A stretch of 41,610 nt of DNA. It comes from Planctomycetota bacterium (GTDB taxonomy: Bacteria; Planctomycetota; Planctomycetia; Pirellulales; UBA1268). Each line of letters opens with the position of its first letter. The first letter of the stretch is position 1. Positions 16,248-26,508 of the stretch are shown here, piece after piece. The notes below the pieces were generated by a model, which worked only from the letters and a program-made list of their open reading frames with translations, was not told the origin of the DNA and did not search any database. The position numbers and the translations under genes were made by a program. The stretch lies in assembly GCA_003669605.1 (NCBI GenBank), contig QWOP01000029.1, forward strand, positions 1 to 41,610, written 5' to 3'.

Positions 16248-17012
16248 TCAGTGGCCAGGGCCGACGGACAGAGCCCGCCAGCCGGCGGCGTGGGCGGCGG
16301 CAATATCGAGCCGGGGATCGTCCCCCACTAGGAGCAGTTCGCCGGGGCCACGACCGAGACGCTCCTCGATGGCGCTAAAGAACTGCGGTGCCGGCTTCCG
16401 CCAGCCGATCTCCGAAGAGGCAAAGACGTGCGACGCCCACGAGAGCGGCTCGATCCGGCCGGCGATCGCCAGCAGCCGCTCGTCGAAATTGCTCGCCAGT
16501 GCCAGTTCGCAACCAGCGTCCAGCGCCGCGCGCGCAAGCCTCGTGCCCCACGGCAGCGGCCGCCAGGATGTCGGCTCGGCGAAGTGTGCCCAGAGGTCCT
16601 GAAAGACTCCCTCCCGGACTTCTTCCGGGGCGTCAGCGGCGAAGACCTCATGGACGATGCCTCGCCACCGCTCCCGTTCCCTTTGCCGGCCGGTGGCGAA
16701 GGGGGGCAGGGATGCCCCGTCGATCAACTCCTGCCGCCGCCAGGCGTCGGCGAACCGGCTCCGGAGGGCGTCTGGACTGCATTCTATTCCCTGCCTGGCC
16801 GCGGCCCGCTGGTACGCCAGCGGGACCGGCGGCCATGGCTCGACGAGCGTGCCGACGACATCGCACACCACCACCCGCACGCCGGGAGGCGGAAAGGGGA
16901 CGGAGGTCTCGATCCCAGGGGCGATGGGCTGGTCTTCGTGCACAGGATGCGTTCGCTCTACGGGCAGATCGGTGGCGTCGACACAAGCGGTGGAGCGAGT
17001 CGACGCCAACAC
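16248..17012 (-). CDS. HAD-superfamily hydrolase, haloacid dehalogenase-like
   Basis: A protein of up to 254 residues. Motif I is VVVCDVVGTLVEP, motif II is ELALASNFD, and motif III/IV are KPAPQFF (conserved Lys) and LLVGDDPRLDIAAAHAAGW (Asp-Asp). The helical cap lies between motifs I and II, as in subfamily I. The nucleophile Asp is present, but the Asp two residues later, the general acid of HAD phosphatases, is Val; dehalogenase-like members also vary there. The start is uncertain: TTG 17060 would overlap rseP by 47 bp, GTG 17012 follows the rseP stop by 1 nt, and the fold itself begins about 40 residues later. It is in line with dxr and rseP. The substrate is unknown. Confidence 0.75.
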   Translation of the reverse strand: MLASTRSTACVDATDLPVERTHPVHEDQPIAPGIETSVPFPPPGVRVVVCDVVGTLVEPWPPVPLAYQRAAARQGIECSPDALRSRFADAWRRQELIDGASLPPFATGRQRERERWRGIVHEVFAADAPEEVREGVFQDLWAHFAEPTSWRPLPWGTRLARAALDAGCELALASNFDERLLAIAGRIEPLSWASHVFASSEIGWRKPAPQFFSAIEERLGRGPGELLLVGDDPRLDIAAAHAAGWRALSVGPGH

Positions 17013-17013
17013 G

Positions 17014-19077
<2,064 letters not shown>

Positions 19078-19085
19078 TGCCACGG

Positions 19086-20321
19086 TCACACACGCGCCCA
19101 CTTGACGACCTCCTGTCTGGCCCAGACATCGAGTCGACGGATGTCGTCGAGCGACGGATCGGCTTGGTACGCATGCTCATCGAGCACGCGGGAACACATA
19201 TCAGCGATGTCGGTGAAGCGGATCTCGCCGGCCAGAAAGCCGCGGACCGCCTCTTCATTGGCGGCGTTGAGCACCGCGCCGCAGCTGCCACCGCGGGCCG
19301 CAGCCTCGTGGCCCAGCCGCAGGGCCGGGAACCGGACCGGGTCGGGGGGCTCAAAGTCGAGCCGCAGCCCCTGGGTGAAATCGAGCCGGCGGGCCGGGCC
19401 ATCGTGACGGGCCGGGTAGGAGAGGGCGTATTGGATGGGAAGCTTCATGTCGGGCGGCCCCATCTGCGCCATCACCGATCCGTCGATGAATTCCACCAGC
19501 GAATGGACCACCGACTGCGGGTGGACGACGACAGCGAGCTTCTCCGCCGGGCAGCCGAACAGCCAGCGGGCCTCGATCAGTTCCAAAGCCTTGTTCATCA
19601 TGGTCGCCGAATCGATCGTGATCTTCGGCCCCATCGACCAGGTGGGGTGCCGCAGCGCCTCCTCGCGAGTCACGGTCTGGAGAGATTCGCGGGAGCGAGT
19701 GCGGAAGGGGCCGCCACTGGCGGTGAGGATGATCCGCACCACCTCGTCGCTCGTCCCGCTCCGCAGCGCCTGATGGATGGCGGAGTGTTCGCTGTCCACC
19801 GGCAGGAGGGTGGCACCGCGTGCCGCCGCCAGCCGCATCACCAGCGGCCCGGCCATGACGAGCGTTTCCTTGTTGGCCAGGGCTACCGTTTTCCCCGCCT
19901 CAAGCGCCGCCAGGGTACTCCGCAGCCCAGCCGCGCCGACAATCGCCGACACCACGCGGTCGATGGCGGGATCGGCGACGAGTTCGTCGAGGGCTTCGGG
20001 ACCGACAGCCAGCCTGGTGCCCACCGGGAGGGCGCCGGTGCCAATCGTGGCGGCAGCGGCGGGATCGGTGACCACCACCCAGGCCGGACGGCACTGGTGG
20101 GCCTGTTCCAGGATCGCAGCGACGCTTGAATGGGCCGCCAGGAGGTGCGGACGAAACCTGCCTGCCGACCCTGCAAGGACCTCCAGCGTGCTGGTGCCGA
20201 TGCTGCCAGTGGAGCCGAGCACCGCCACATTGAGGCCACTGGCCGGCTCCGCCGCCGCCGTGGCGGGGACAAATGCCGGCAGCGCGCGTGATGTTGCCGG
20301 CGGTCGGGAGGGTGCTGCCAT
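19086..20321 (-). CDS. dxr: 1-deoxy-D-xylulose 5-phosphate reductoisomerase
   Basis: A 411-residue protein. GSTGSIGTSTLEVL near residue 36 is the NADPH-binding loop. The middle shows ASGGPFR, HPTWSMGPKITIDSATMMNKALELIEARWLF and the catalytic-loop region VVVHPQSVVHSLVEFIDGSVMAQMGPPDMKLPIQYAL, all diagnostic of DXR. It makes 2-C-methyl-D-erythritol 4-phosphate, the committed step of the non-mevalonate isoprenoid pathway. ATG 20321 is chosen; it leaves an N-terminal extension of about 30 low-complexity residues before the fold, so a later start is possible. The gene precedes rseP by 8 bp, is divergent from ftsH, and shares a 168-bp promoter region with it. Confidence 0.96.
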   Translation of the reverse strand: MAAPSRPPATSRALPAFVPATAAAEPASGLNVAVLGSTGSIGTSTLEVLAGSAGRFRPHLLAAHSSVAAILEQAHQCRPAWVVVTDPAAAATIGTGALPVGTRLAVGPEALDELVADPAIDRVVSAIVGAAGLRSTLAALEAGKTVALANKETLVMAGPLVMRLAAARGATLLPVDSEHSAIHQALRSGTSDEVVRIILTASGGPFRTRSRESLQTVTREEALRHPTWSMGPKITIDSATMMNKALELIEARWLFGCPAEKLAVVVHPQSVVHSLVEFIDGSVMAQMGPPDMKLPIQYALSYPARHDGPARRLDFTQGLRLDFEPPDPVRFPALRLGHEAAARGGSCGAVLNAANEEAVRGFLAGEIRFTDIADMCSRVLDEHAYQADPSLDDIRRLDVWARQEVVKWARV

Positions 20322-20414
20322 GAAAGTCGATGACGGGAAATCGGAGTTCAGGAAGGCGAATCTTAGGTTTTCACGGCCCGCACTTCCATAACGAAGTCGC
20401 CGTGAAACGGAGGT

Positions 20415-20443
20415 TTGTCTGCCCGGAGCCATCGGTTTAGGAT
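20415..20443 (+). promoter_or_regulatory. Candidate sigma-70-type promoter for ftsH
   Basis: TTGTCT at 20415-20420 and TAGGAT at 20438-20443 are separated by exactly 17 bp. Each matches its consensus hexamer (TTGACA, TATAAT) at four of six positions. Transcription from here would start near 20450, giving a leader of about 40 nt before the ftsH ATG at 20490. It lies in the dxr-ftsH divergent region. The match was made by eye only. Confidence 0.38.
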
Positions 20444-20489
20444 GCCTGGGTCCCCTGTTTCACCGGCCCTCTGCCCACTTTGGACATCC

Positions 20490-22640
20490 ATGCCGAAAAA
20501 GCACGAGCTCCCCAAGCGTTCCGCGGACCGCAGGCCTTTGTGGGGGGGCCCAAACCTCGCTTGGTCGCTGCTGGCAATCGCCGTCGTCGGCCTGTTTGCG
20601 ATGAGCATGTTCGCCATCACGCCCGAACTGGAACTGTCTTACAGCAATTTGGAGCAGCTCATCCGGGCGTCCGGTCGCCCGGTCGCTGCCCCCGAGTCAG
20701 CGACCGCTACCAACCGTCCGGCGGAACCAGAGCGCTGGGTGGAGGTGGTTGAACCGGGCCTGCTCGAGCCTGGGGCCGGCGGCCAGCGACCGACCCGCTA
20801 CGGCAGCATCGATGACGTTGTCATCGGCGCTTACAGCGTGTCGGGATCGGTGCGGCGCCTCGATGCGGCTGAAGCCATCGGGGGGGAGGCGGAGCCCGGC
20901 AGCCCGCCGAAGGGGACTGCTGCCGAGCGGCGTCGCTTCCGCACCGCCAAACTCCCCAGCGAGAACTCCGAGGGGCAACTGTCGCGCCTCTTGGCGGAAT
21001 ATGGGGTCCCGTACCGCTACGAGGAGGCTCCTGGCCCCTGGAAGAGCTGGCTGCCGATGCTGTTCCTCACCGGACTGTTCGGGCTGTTGTTCTTCACGAT
21101 GATGAAACGGCTGGGGGGGGCTGGCAGCCCGATGGCCTTCGGCCGCAGCCGTGGCAAGCAGTATGCCCAGGAGGACCTGGGAATCACGTTCGACGACGTT
21201 GCCGGAATCGACGAGGCCGTCGACGAACTCCGCGAGGTGGTTGAATTCCTCCGCCATCCCGAACGCTATCAGGTGCTCGGCGGACACATCCCGAAGGGGG
21301 TGCTGCTGGTTGGGCCACCGGGCACCGGCAAGACGCTGCTGGCCAAGGCGATCGCCGGCGAGGCGGGCGTCCCCTTTTTCGGCCTCTCCGGCAGCGACTT
21401 TGTGGAGATGTTCGTCGGCGTGGGCGCGGCGCGGGTCCGCGACATGTTCCAGCAGGCTGAGGCCAAAGCCCCCTGCATCATCTTCATCGACGAACTCGAC
21501 GCCCTGGGGAAGACCCGCGGCACGAGCGTCGTCGGGGGCCACGACGAGCGCGAGCAGACGCTCAACGCCCTCCTGGTGGAGATGGACGGTTTCGGTAGCA
21601 ACAGCGGCGTGATCGTAATCGCCGCCACCAACCGTCCCGAGACGCTCGATCCGGCGCTCCTCCGGCCGGGGCGCTTCGACCGCCACGTCCTCGTCGATCG
21701 TCCCGATGTCCGCGGCCGCGAGGAGATCCTGAAAGTGCATGTGGCCGAAGTGAAGATCAATCCCTCGGTCAACCTCGAGCAGGTGGCGCGGATCACCTCT
21801 GGTTTCTGCGGCGCCGATTTGGCCAACCTCGTCAATGAGGCCGCCTTGCTCGCCGCGCGCAACAGCAAGACGTCGGTCGGCATGGAGGAGTTTAACGAGG
21901 GGGTGGAACGGGTGACCGCCGGCTTGGAGAAGAAGAAGCGGGTGATCCACGAGGATGAGAAGCGGCGCGTGGCCGTCCATGAGGCCGCCCACGCACTGGT
22001 CGCCTACTCGCTCCCCAACACCGATCCGGTCCACAAAGTGTCGATTATCCCTCGCGGTCTGGCCGCCCTGGGCTACACGATGCAGCGCCCCGAGGACGAC
22101 CGGTATCTGCTCACGCAGAGCGAACTGGAAAGCCGTATCGAGGTGCTTCTGGCGGGGACGATCGCTGAGGAGATGGTCTATGCCGACGTCTCCACAGGTG
22201 CCCAAAACGATCTTGAGCGGGCCAGCGGGATCGCCCGCGGCATGGTGATGGACTACGGCATGAGCCGGCTGGGGAGAGTGAATTACCGGGAGAGCAACCG
22301 CTCACCATTTCTCGCCGCCGGGGGCGGGGCTGATCTTCCTGCCGCCCGCAGCCACAGTGAGGAGACAGCCCGCGAGATCGATCAGGAGGTGCGGCGGATC
22401 ATCGATCAGGCGATCGAACGGGTGCGGAGAATTCTCGAGTCCCGCCGCGCCGCTCTGGAGTCGATCACTAAGCGACTGATCGTGGCCGAGGTCATCGACG
22501 GCATCGAACTGCGTGATCTGGTGGAAGCCTCGACAGGGACCCCGCAATTGGTGCCCGGCACCGAGGTCGAACGCCGCTCACCGCGTCTGGAGACGACCGA
22601 GCCCGCCCCCGGGGCGGCGGCCGATTCTCTCCACGGCTGA
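20490..22640 (+). CDS. ftsH: ATP-dependent zinc metalloprotease FtsH
   Basis: A 716-residue protein. TM1 is at about 24-44, a periplasmic region at 45-185, and TM2 at 186-206. The AAA module has GPPGTGKT (Walker A, about 275-282), [11 protein letters not shown] (Walker B) and [20 protein letters not shown] (second region of homology). The protease has HEAAH (H497-H501) and [10 protein letters not shown] with the third zinc ligand. FtsH degrades membrane and short-lived cytoplasmic proteins. The region between the TM helices is about 140 residues, roughly twice that of E. coli, and much of it is low complexity. In-frame starts at 20415 and 20442 are less likely because they add non-conserved residues. 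Divergent from dxr. Confidence 0.97.
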   Translation: MPKKHELPKRSADRRPLWGGPNLAWSLLAIAVVGLFAMSMFAITPELELSYSNLEQLIRASGRPVAAPESATATNRPAEPERWVEVVEPGLLEPGAGGQRPTRYGSIDDVVIGAYSVSGSVRRLDAAEAIGGEAEPGSPPKGTAAERRRFRTAKLPSENSEGQLSRLLAEYGVPYRYEEAPGPWKSWLPMLFLTGLFGLLFFTMMKRLGGAGSPMAFGRSRGKQYAQEDLGITFDDVAGIDEAVDELREVVEFLRHPERYQVLGGHIPKGVLLVGPPGTGKTLLAKAIAGEAGVPFFGLSGSDFVEMFVGVGAARVRDMFQQAEAKAPCIIFIDELDALGKTRGTSVVGGHDEREQTLNALLVEMDGFGSNSGVIVIAATNRPETLDPALLRPGRFDRHVLVDRPDVRGREEILKVHVAEVKINPSVNLEQVARITSGFCGADLANLVNEAALLAARNSKTSVGMEEFNEGVERVTAGLEKKKRVIHEDEKRRVAVHEAAHALVAYSLPNTDPVHKVSIIPRGLAALGYTMQRPEDDRYLLTQSELESRIEVLLAGTIAEEMVYADVSTGAQNDLERASGIARGMVMDYGMSRLGRVNYRESNRSPFLAAGGGADLPAARSHSEETAREIDQEVRRIIDQAIERVRRILESRRAALESITKRLIVAEVIDGIELRDLVEASTGTPQLVPGTEVERRSPRLETTEPAPGAAADSLHG

Positions 22641-22658
22641 TACTTCCCCTCTCCTTCC

Positions 22659-22713
22659 CCTCTCCGTAACCTCTCCGTAACCTCTCCGTAACCTCTCCGT
22701 AACCTCTCCGTAA
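22659..22713. repeat. 11-bp tandem repeat, five exact copies
   Basis: Five identical head-to-tail copies of cctctccgtaa (22659-22669, 22670-22680, 22681-22691, 22692-22702, 22703-22713), followed by a partial cctcc and preceded by related cctctcctt sequence. It starts 18 bp after the ftsH stop. The unit length is not a multiple of three, so it is not coding in one frame. The remaining bases to 22908 hold nothing else I recognise. Confidence 0.93.
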
Positions 22714-22908
22714 CCTCCAGGCGCGGTCCCTGCACCGCGCTCAAAGCGGCGTCACAATCGTCACGCCCGTCGTCTTCTTCCCTCTCAACCGCGTCCCTCC
22801 ATTCTCGCAGGCTCACCGACCGATGAGAGTCTGGCGGGGGCGGCACGTCGGCCGGCCCCAGACCGGATCGGCACCGGGGAGCGGCCCAGTCGGCCGCGAA
22901 CACGGGTC

Positions 22909-23181
22909 ATGTGGAAGAGCGTGTTCCTCGCGATGGGCATCTTCGCCTGCGTCGTGGGTGCGGAAATGCTGGTGATCGACTCGGCGCTGGTGCTGCCGGT
23001 CGATGGCGCAGGTCCGGCCCGCGAGGTGACGGCACCAGATTGGTGCCCGTGGGTGATGATCTCGGCAGGCGCCGTGACGCTGCTCCACTTCGGCACCGGA
23101 TCGGGCTCCGCTTCCGGAAGCAGCGGCAGTCAGGGGATGGCCCTGGGAAAGCAGCCGTCAGGCAAGTTCCCCCATCTCTAA
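22909..23181 (+). CDS. Small membrane protein with two predicted transmembrane segments
   Basis: A 90-residue protein. Residues about 4-27 (SVFLAMGIFACVVGAEMLVIDSAL) and 45-62 (PWVMISAGAVTLLHFGTG) are hydrophobic and could form a helical hairpin. The tail is rich in Gly and Ser with a lysine-proline end. No known domain. It stands alone on the plus strand, ends 24 bp before the stop of the convergent sigma-54 activator, and the gap contains a perfect palindrome CGCCGATCGGCG at 23183-23194. The ordered hydrophobic pattern and planctomycete-like composition support a real gene, but the opposite strand is also open here. Confidence 0.55.
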   Translation: MWKSVFLAMGIFACVVGAEMLVIDSALVLPVDGAGPAREVTAPDWCPWVMISAGAVTLLHFGTGSGSASGSSGSQGMALGKQPSGKFPHL

Positions 23182-23204
23182 ACGCCGATCGGCGGCCGTC
23201 GCTC

Positions 23205-24269
23205 TCAGCCCTCGTCGTCGTCTCCGTCGTCCTCGACCTCCTTGATCAGCCGGGAGATCGTGTTGGCGTGGACACCGAGCAACTTGGCAGCCCGAGCCTT
23301 GTGGCCGCCGGTCATCGTCAGCGCCTGCCGGACCGCCACTTTCCTCAACTGCTCGAGATCGACAAACGGCAACCGACCGTCAGCGGCGCGAGATGCCCCT
23401 TGCCGACCGGGGAGTTCCGGTTCCATCTGCAGCACGTAGGCCTGCTCGATGACGTGCGACAGTTGGCGGACGTTGCCCGGCCAAGCGAAGTCGCAGAATT
23501 CTGCCACCTGTTCCTCGCTCGGTTCCCAGGCTGCCATCCGGTAGGAAGCGGCGTGCTGGCGGGAGAAGAAAGCGATGAATTCGGGGATGTCCTCGGGGCG
23601 CTCGCGGAGGGGAGGGACCCGCAGTTCGATCATGTTGAGCCGGAAATAAAGGTCCTCGCGAAAGGTGCCCTTGGCAACCTCCGCTTGGAGGTCACGGTTG
23701 GTGGCCGCAATCACCTGAACGTCGATCGACACCGGCTGCGTGGCCCCCACCGGCAGCACCTCGCGCTGCTGGAGAACCCGGAGGAGTTTGGTCTGGAGGT
23801 CCATCGGCATCTCGCCGATCTCGTCCAGAAACACGACCCCCCCCTCGGCAGCCCGGAAAATGCCTAGCGCCCGGCCGTCAGCACCGGTGAAGGCCCCCTT
23901 CTCGTGGCCGAACAACTGGCTCTCCGACAGCGCCGTCGACAGGGCACCGCAGTTGACCGGCACGAAAGGCTTGTCGATGCGGGGGCCGCTGCGGTGCAGC
24001 AGCCTCGCCAAGATCTCCTTGCCGCAACCGGTCTCGCCGAAGACGAGCACCGTGCAGCCCACTTCGGCGGCTCTCCGGATCGACCGGGCCACGCGGACCA
24101 TCACATCGTTGGTCCCCAAGACCCATTCCACAGAGTCGGGGGAGACTGCGGCCCCGCGACCCGAACTGGCCGCCCCGCCCCGCACTGGCGGAGGGGAAGC
24201 AGGCCCGGGCGCGTAGGAAGCGATCGATGGCCCCGCGGCGAGGGCCGTTTGACCGAGTTTCATTTCCAT
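23205..24269 (-). CDS. Sigma-54-dependent transcriptional activator without receiver domain
   Basis: A 354-residue protein. After about 45 low-complexity residues comes the AAA+ activator domain: VLVFGETGCGKE (Walker A), SQLFGHEKGAFTGADG with the sigma-54-contacting GAFTGA loop, GGVVFLDEIGEMP (Walker B), AATNRDLQAEVAKGTFREDLYFRLN and PLRERPEDIPE. A Fis-type helix-turn-helix closes it (VRQALTMTGGHKARAAKLLGVHANTISRLIKE). It would open promoters held by RpoN. No receiver, GAF or PAS domain is visible, so its control must come from elsewhere, as in PspF. Two ATGs (24269, 24263) are possible, and the frame stays open upstream to 24464. Confidence 0.9.
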   Translation of the reverse strand: MEMKLGQTALAAGPSIASYAPGPASPPPVRGGAASSGRGAAVSPDSVEWVLGTNDVMVRVARSIRRAAEVGCTVLVFGETGCGKEILARLLHRSGPRIDKPFVPVNCGALSTALSESQLFGHEKGAFTGADGRALGIFRAAEGGVVFLDEIGEMPMDLQTKLLRVLQQREVLPVGATQPVSIDVQVIAATNRDLQAEVAKGTFREDLYFRLNMIELRVPPLRERPEDIPEFIAFFSRQHAASYRMAAWEPSEEQVAEFCDFAWPGNVRQLSHVIEQAYVLQMEPELPGRQGASRAADGRLPFVDLEQLRKVAVRQALTMTGGHKARAAKLLGVHANTISRLIKEVEDDGDDDEG

Positions 24270-24500
24270 AGGATCGCTCAGCACGGCGACGAGTGAACGT
24301 CGACCGGTCCTTCCGCCACGGAACCCTGCCGCTTCCGTGGGCAAAACATCCTTACCTGTATTCGACATCCGGTCCAATACGAAAGCAAGTTTCCCAAAAT
24401 ATCCTGCGACAATCAGCGTTTTCACCGCGGATGTCGCCGACACATGGGGCGGCCCTCCGCCCATGCCCCGCCAGAGAGGGGTGCGAGGGCGGCTTTCTGG

Positions 24501-25511
24501 TCAGCGGCCGCCGGCCTGGGACCCAAAAAACATCAGGTGCTGCCAGGGGAGCCGGTCGAACTCCCGCACCACCCCGAAGCCAGCCGGCTCCAGTTCCCCC
24601 CGCACCTGGGCTTTGGTCATCTTGTGGAGCGGCTTGATGGGGACCGCCGCATCCTCACCGCGGAACTCGACCAGTGCCAGTCGGCCGTCCGCAGCCAGGC
24701 TCTCCCTGATCCGGGCCAGCATCGCCTCGGGATGGGAGAATTCGTGGTACACGTCCACGCACAGCACCAGATCGATCTCACCGGCCGGCAACCGCGGATC
24801 GATGGGGGAGCCGAGAATGAGGCGGATGTTGTGGAGGCCCTCCTCGGCCGCCCGACGGGAGAGCATCCGCAGCATCTGCGGCTGGATGTCGACCGCATAC
24901 ACGAGCCCCTCAGGACCGACCATCCGGGCCAATTCAAGGGTGTAGAAGCCGTTTCCGGCTCCCATGTCAGACACCTTCTGCCCCGGCTGGACTCCCAGGG
25001 CCTCAAGCATCATCCGGCAGTCCTCCTCCCGTTGGCGGCTCTCCCGGACCAACCACGGGGCACCGGTGTAGTGCATCGTCTGGGCGATCTCACGCCCCCT
25101 GTGGATCGGCGGGGCCGGAGGGATGGCAATCGTGCGGTCGACTTTCATATCGATCGGCAGCGGCTTGATGCGCGGTGGCTTGACGCGCGGTGGGGGGGTG
25201 CCCTGCTCTGCATCAAAGTCGCCATCCCCAGCGGCATCCTCTTCCATGACCCGATCGTTGCCGTCTTCGGAGTCCGGGGCATCCTCGAAGGCGGCATCGT
25301 CCGTGGCAGGCTCATCAAACGGAGACGCTGCAGCCCGGCCAGGCGCCGTGGCTGTGTCTTGAGCCGGCGCGACAGTGACCGTCGCGATCGTCAGCATCAG
25401 CCATGCCAGCCCAGTGCCCCAGAGGCTCTTGAAGAGGGGACTGACGCGGCGCGGCAATCCCCGACTGGGGGATCCGATCCGGGGAGAGAGGAGTGTGGAG
25501 GGGAATGCCAT
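24501..25511 (-). CDS. SAM-dependent methyltransferase with N-terminal signal peptide or anchor
   Basis: A 336-residue protein. A basic N-terminus and a hydrophobic helix (SLWGTGLAWLMLTIATVTV) end in APAQD, a signal-peptidase-I-like site. An acidic, low-complexity linker and a proline-rich stretch (PPPRVKPPRIKPLP) run to about residue 120. Then comes a class I methyltransferase fold: VSDMGAGNGFYTLELAR (SAM loop), GLVYAVDIQ, and IDLVLCVDVYHEF, ending with a beta-strand WQHLMFFGSQ. It is the third gene of an lpxD-lpxI operon (27-bp gap). The substrate is unknown; an envelope lipid or sugar would fit. SAM supply outside the cytoplasm is unexplained, so the hydrophobic segment could be an anchor with the enzyme in the cytoplasm. 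Confidence 0.82.
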   Translation of the reverse strand: MAFPSTLLSPRIGSPSRGLPRRVSPLFKSLWGTGLAWLMLTIATVTVAPAQDTATAPGRAAASPFDEPATDDAAFEDAPDSEDGNDRVMEEDAAGDGDFDAEQGTPPPRVKPPRIKPLPIDMKVDRTIAIPPAPPIHRGREIAQTMHYTGAPWLVRESRQREEDCRMMLEALGVQPGQKVSDMGAGNGFYTLELARMVGPEGLVYAVDIQPQMLRMLSRRAAEEGLHNIRLILGSPIDPRLPAGEIDLVLCVDVYHEFSHPEAMLARIRESLAADGRLALVEFRGEDAAVPIKPLHKMTKAQVRGELEPAGFGVVREFDRLPWQHLMFFGSQAGGR

Positions 25512-25528
25512 GGCGGACACCAGTATAC

Positions 25529-25548
25529 GGCCGCCGCTTCAGGCGGCC
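25529..25548 (-). other. GC-rich hairpin spanning the lpxI stop codon
   Basis: A perfect 7-bp stem, GGCCGCC and GGCGGCC, with a 6-nt loop (TGAAGC on the minus strand) that contains the lpxI stop codon. It is followed by GTATAC and no T-run, so it does not look like a Rho-independent terminator. It lies 18 bp before the start of the methyltransferase gene. Confidence 0.55.
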
Positions 25549-26495
25549 CACGTCGCCGGACGCTGCCATTGGTCGGCAACGCGGATCAGCCCTGTGGAAT
25601 CGGCTTGGCAACTGACGATCGTGATCCCGCTCCGTTCGGCAAACGCCACCAAGCGGCCGCCGTCGACGAGGATCGTCCGGCCGGCCTCGATCGCCAGCAC
25701 ACCCCCCCCCGCCGCCTTGAGGGACTCCAGCGTCCCGATGCCGATCGTCGGCATGTCAAACCGCAGGTCCTGCCGCGGTTTTGCCACTTTGACCACCACC
25801 AAGCCCCCTTTGGCGCACAACCTGCCGGCACGGCGGATGCACTCGTCGGTGCCCTCGATCGCCTCCAGCGCGATCGGTGCCCGATTCCTCACGACCACCG
25901 TCTGACCGATGTCGTGGGCCCCGAGCTCTTTGGCCAGACGCCAACCGAAGACCACATCCTCCCGCTGCACAGCCGACAGCCGCCGACCAGCGAGCACACC
26001 CGGCGCCGCCAATAACTCCGGGGCGAAGTCGGTCGCCGGGCAGATCCGTATCCCCTGGCCATCGAAGGCGGCAGCGATCGCCCCCAAGAGCGAGTCGTCG
26101 CGGTTATCCCGTCGCCGGCTGATGAAGTGCGGCCAGAAGGTCTTGAGCGCCATCCAATCGGGGAGGTGGCGGATCCATGCTCCGCGGGCGAAGAGCCGGG
26201 TCTTGTGCACCTTCCCGGCCATCGTCACCCGGACGACCCCATGCCGCCGGAAGAAGGAGATCGCCCCCCCAAGTTCCGCAAGACCGACGGTGCCATAGAT
26301 GTCGGCGAGGGGCAGGAGATCGGCATCGGCGTGGCCGCGGACGGCAAGGACCGCGGTCCGCCCGCCACTGCGGCGGACCGCCTCAGCCACCATCAGCGGA
26401 TAGCGCCCCCAGCCGGCGACGATGCCGATCGTCTCACCAGCGAGACCGGCGGCGGAGGATGTCAAAATCGAGTTGGAGGGAGTCGGGGGGGTCAT
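25539..26495 (-). CDS. lpxI: UDP-2,3-diacylglucosamine diphosphatase LpxI (DUF1009 family)
   Basis: A 318-residue protein that begins the fold with IGIVAGWGRYPLMVAEAVRRSG and continues with the LpxI features MAGKVHKTRLF, RRRDNRDDSLLGAIAAAFDGQGIRI, GVLAGRRLSAVQREDVVFGWRLAKELGAHDIGQTVVVRN, EAIEGTDECIRRAGRL, KVAKPRQDLRFDMPTIGIGTLESLKAAGGGVLAIEAGRT and the final active-site region. LpxI hydrolyses UDP-2,3-diacylglucosamine to lipid X in lipid A synthesis and replaces LpxH in many bacteria. AGGAG lies 8-9 nt before ATG 26495. It follows lpxD by 13 bp, which suggests one transcript. Length is slightly above the family norm because of the C-terminal VSCQADSTGLIRVADQWQRPATWAA tail. Confidence 0.93.
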   Translation of the reverse strand: MTPPTPSNSILTSSAAGLAGETIGIVAGWGRYPLMVAEAVRRSGGRTAVLAVRGHADADLLPLADIYGTVGLAELGGAISFFRRHGVVRVTMAGKVHKTRLFARGAWIRHLPDWMALKTFWPHFISRRRDNRDDSLLGAIAAAFDGQGIRICPATDFAPELLAAPGVLAGRRLSAVQREDVVFGWRLAKELGAHDIGQTVVVRNRAPIALEAIEGTDECIRRAGRLCAKGGLVVVKVAKPRQDLRFDMPTIGIGTLESLKAAGGGVLAIEAGRTILVDGGRLVAFAERSGITIVSCQADSTGLIRVADQWQRPATWAA

Positions 26496-26508
26496 ACAGA
26501 AAAACTCC

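Noticed and set aside
25529..25548. Rho-independent terminator after lpxI
   Set aside because: The stem is strong, but no T-run follows it on the minus strand, and a gene in the same direction starts 18 bp later.
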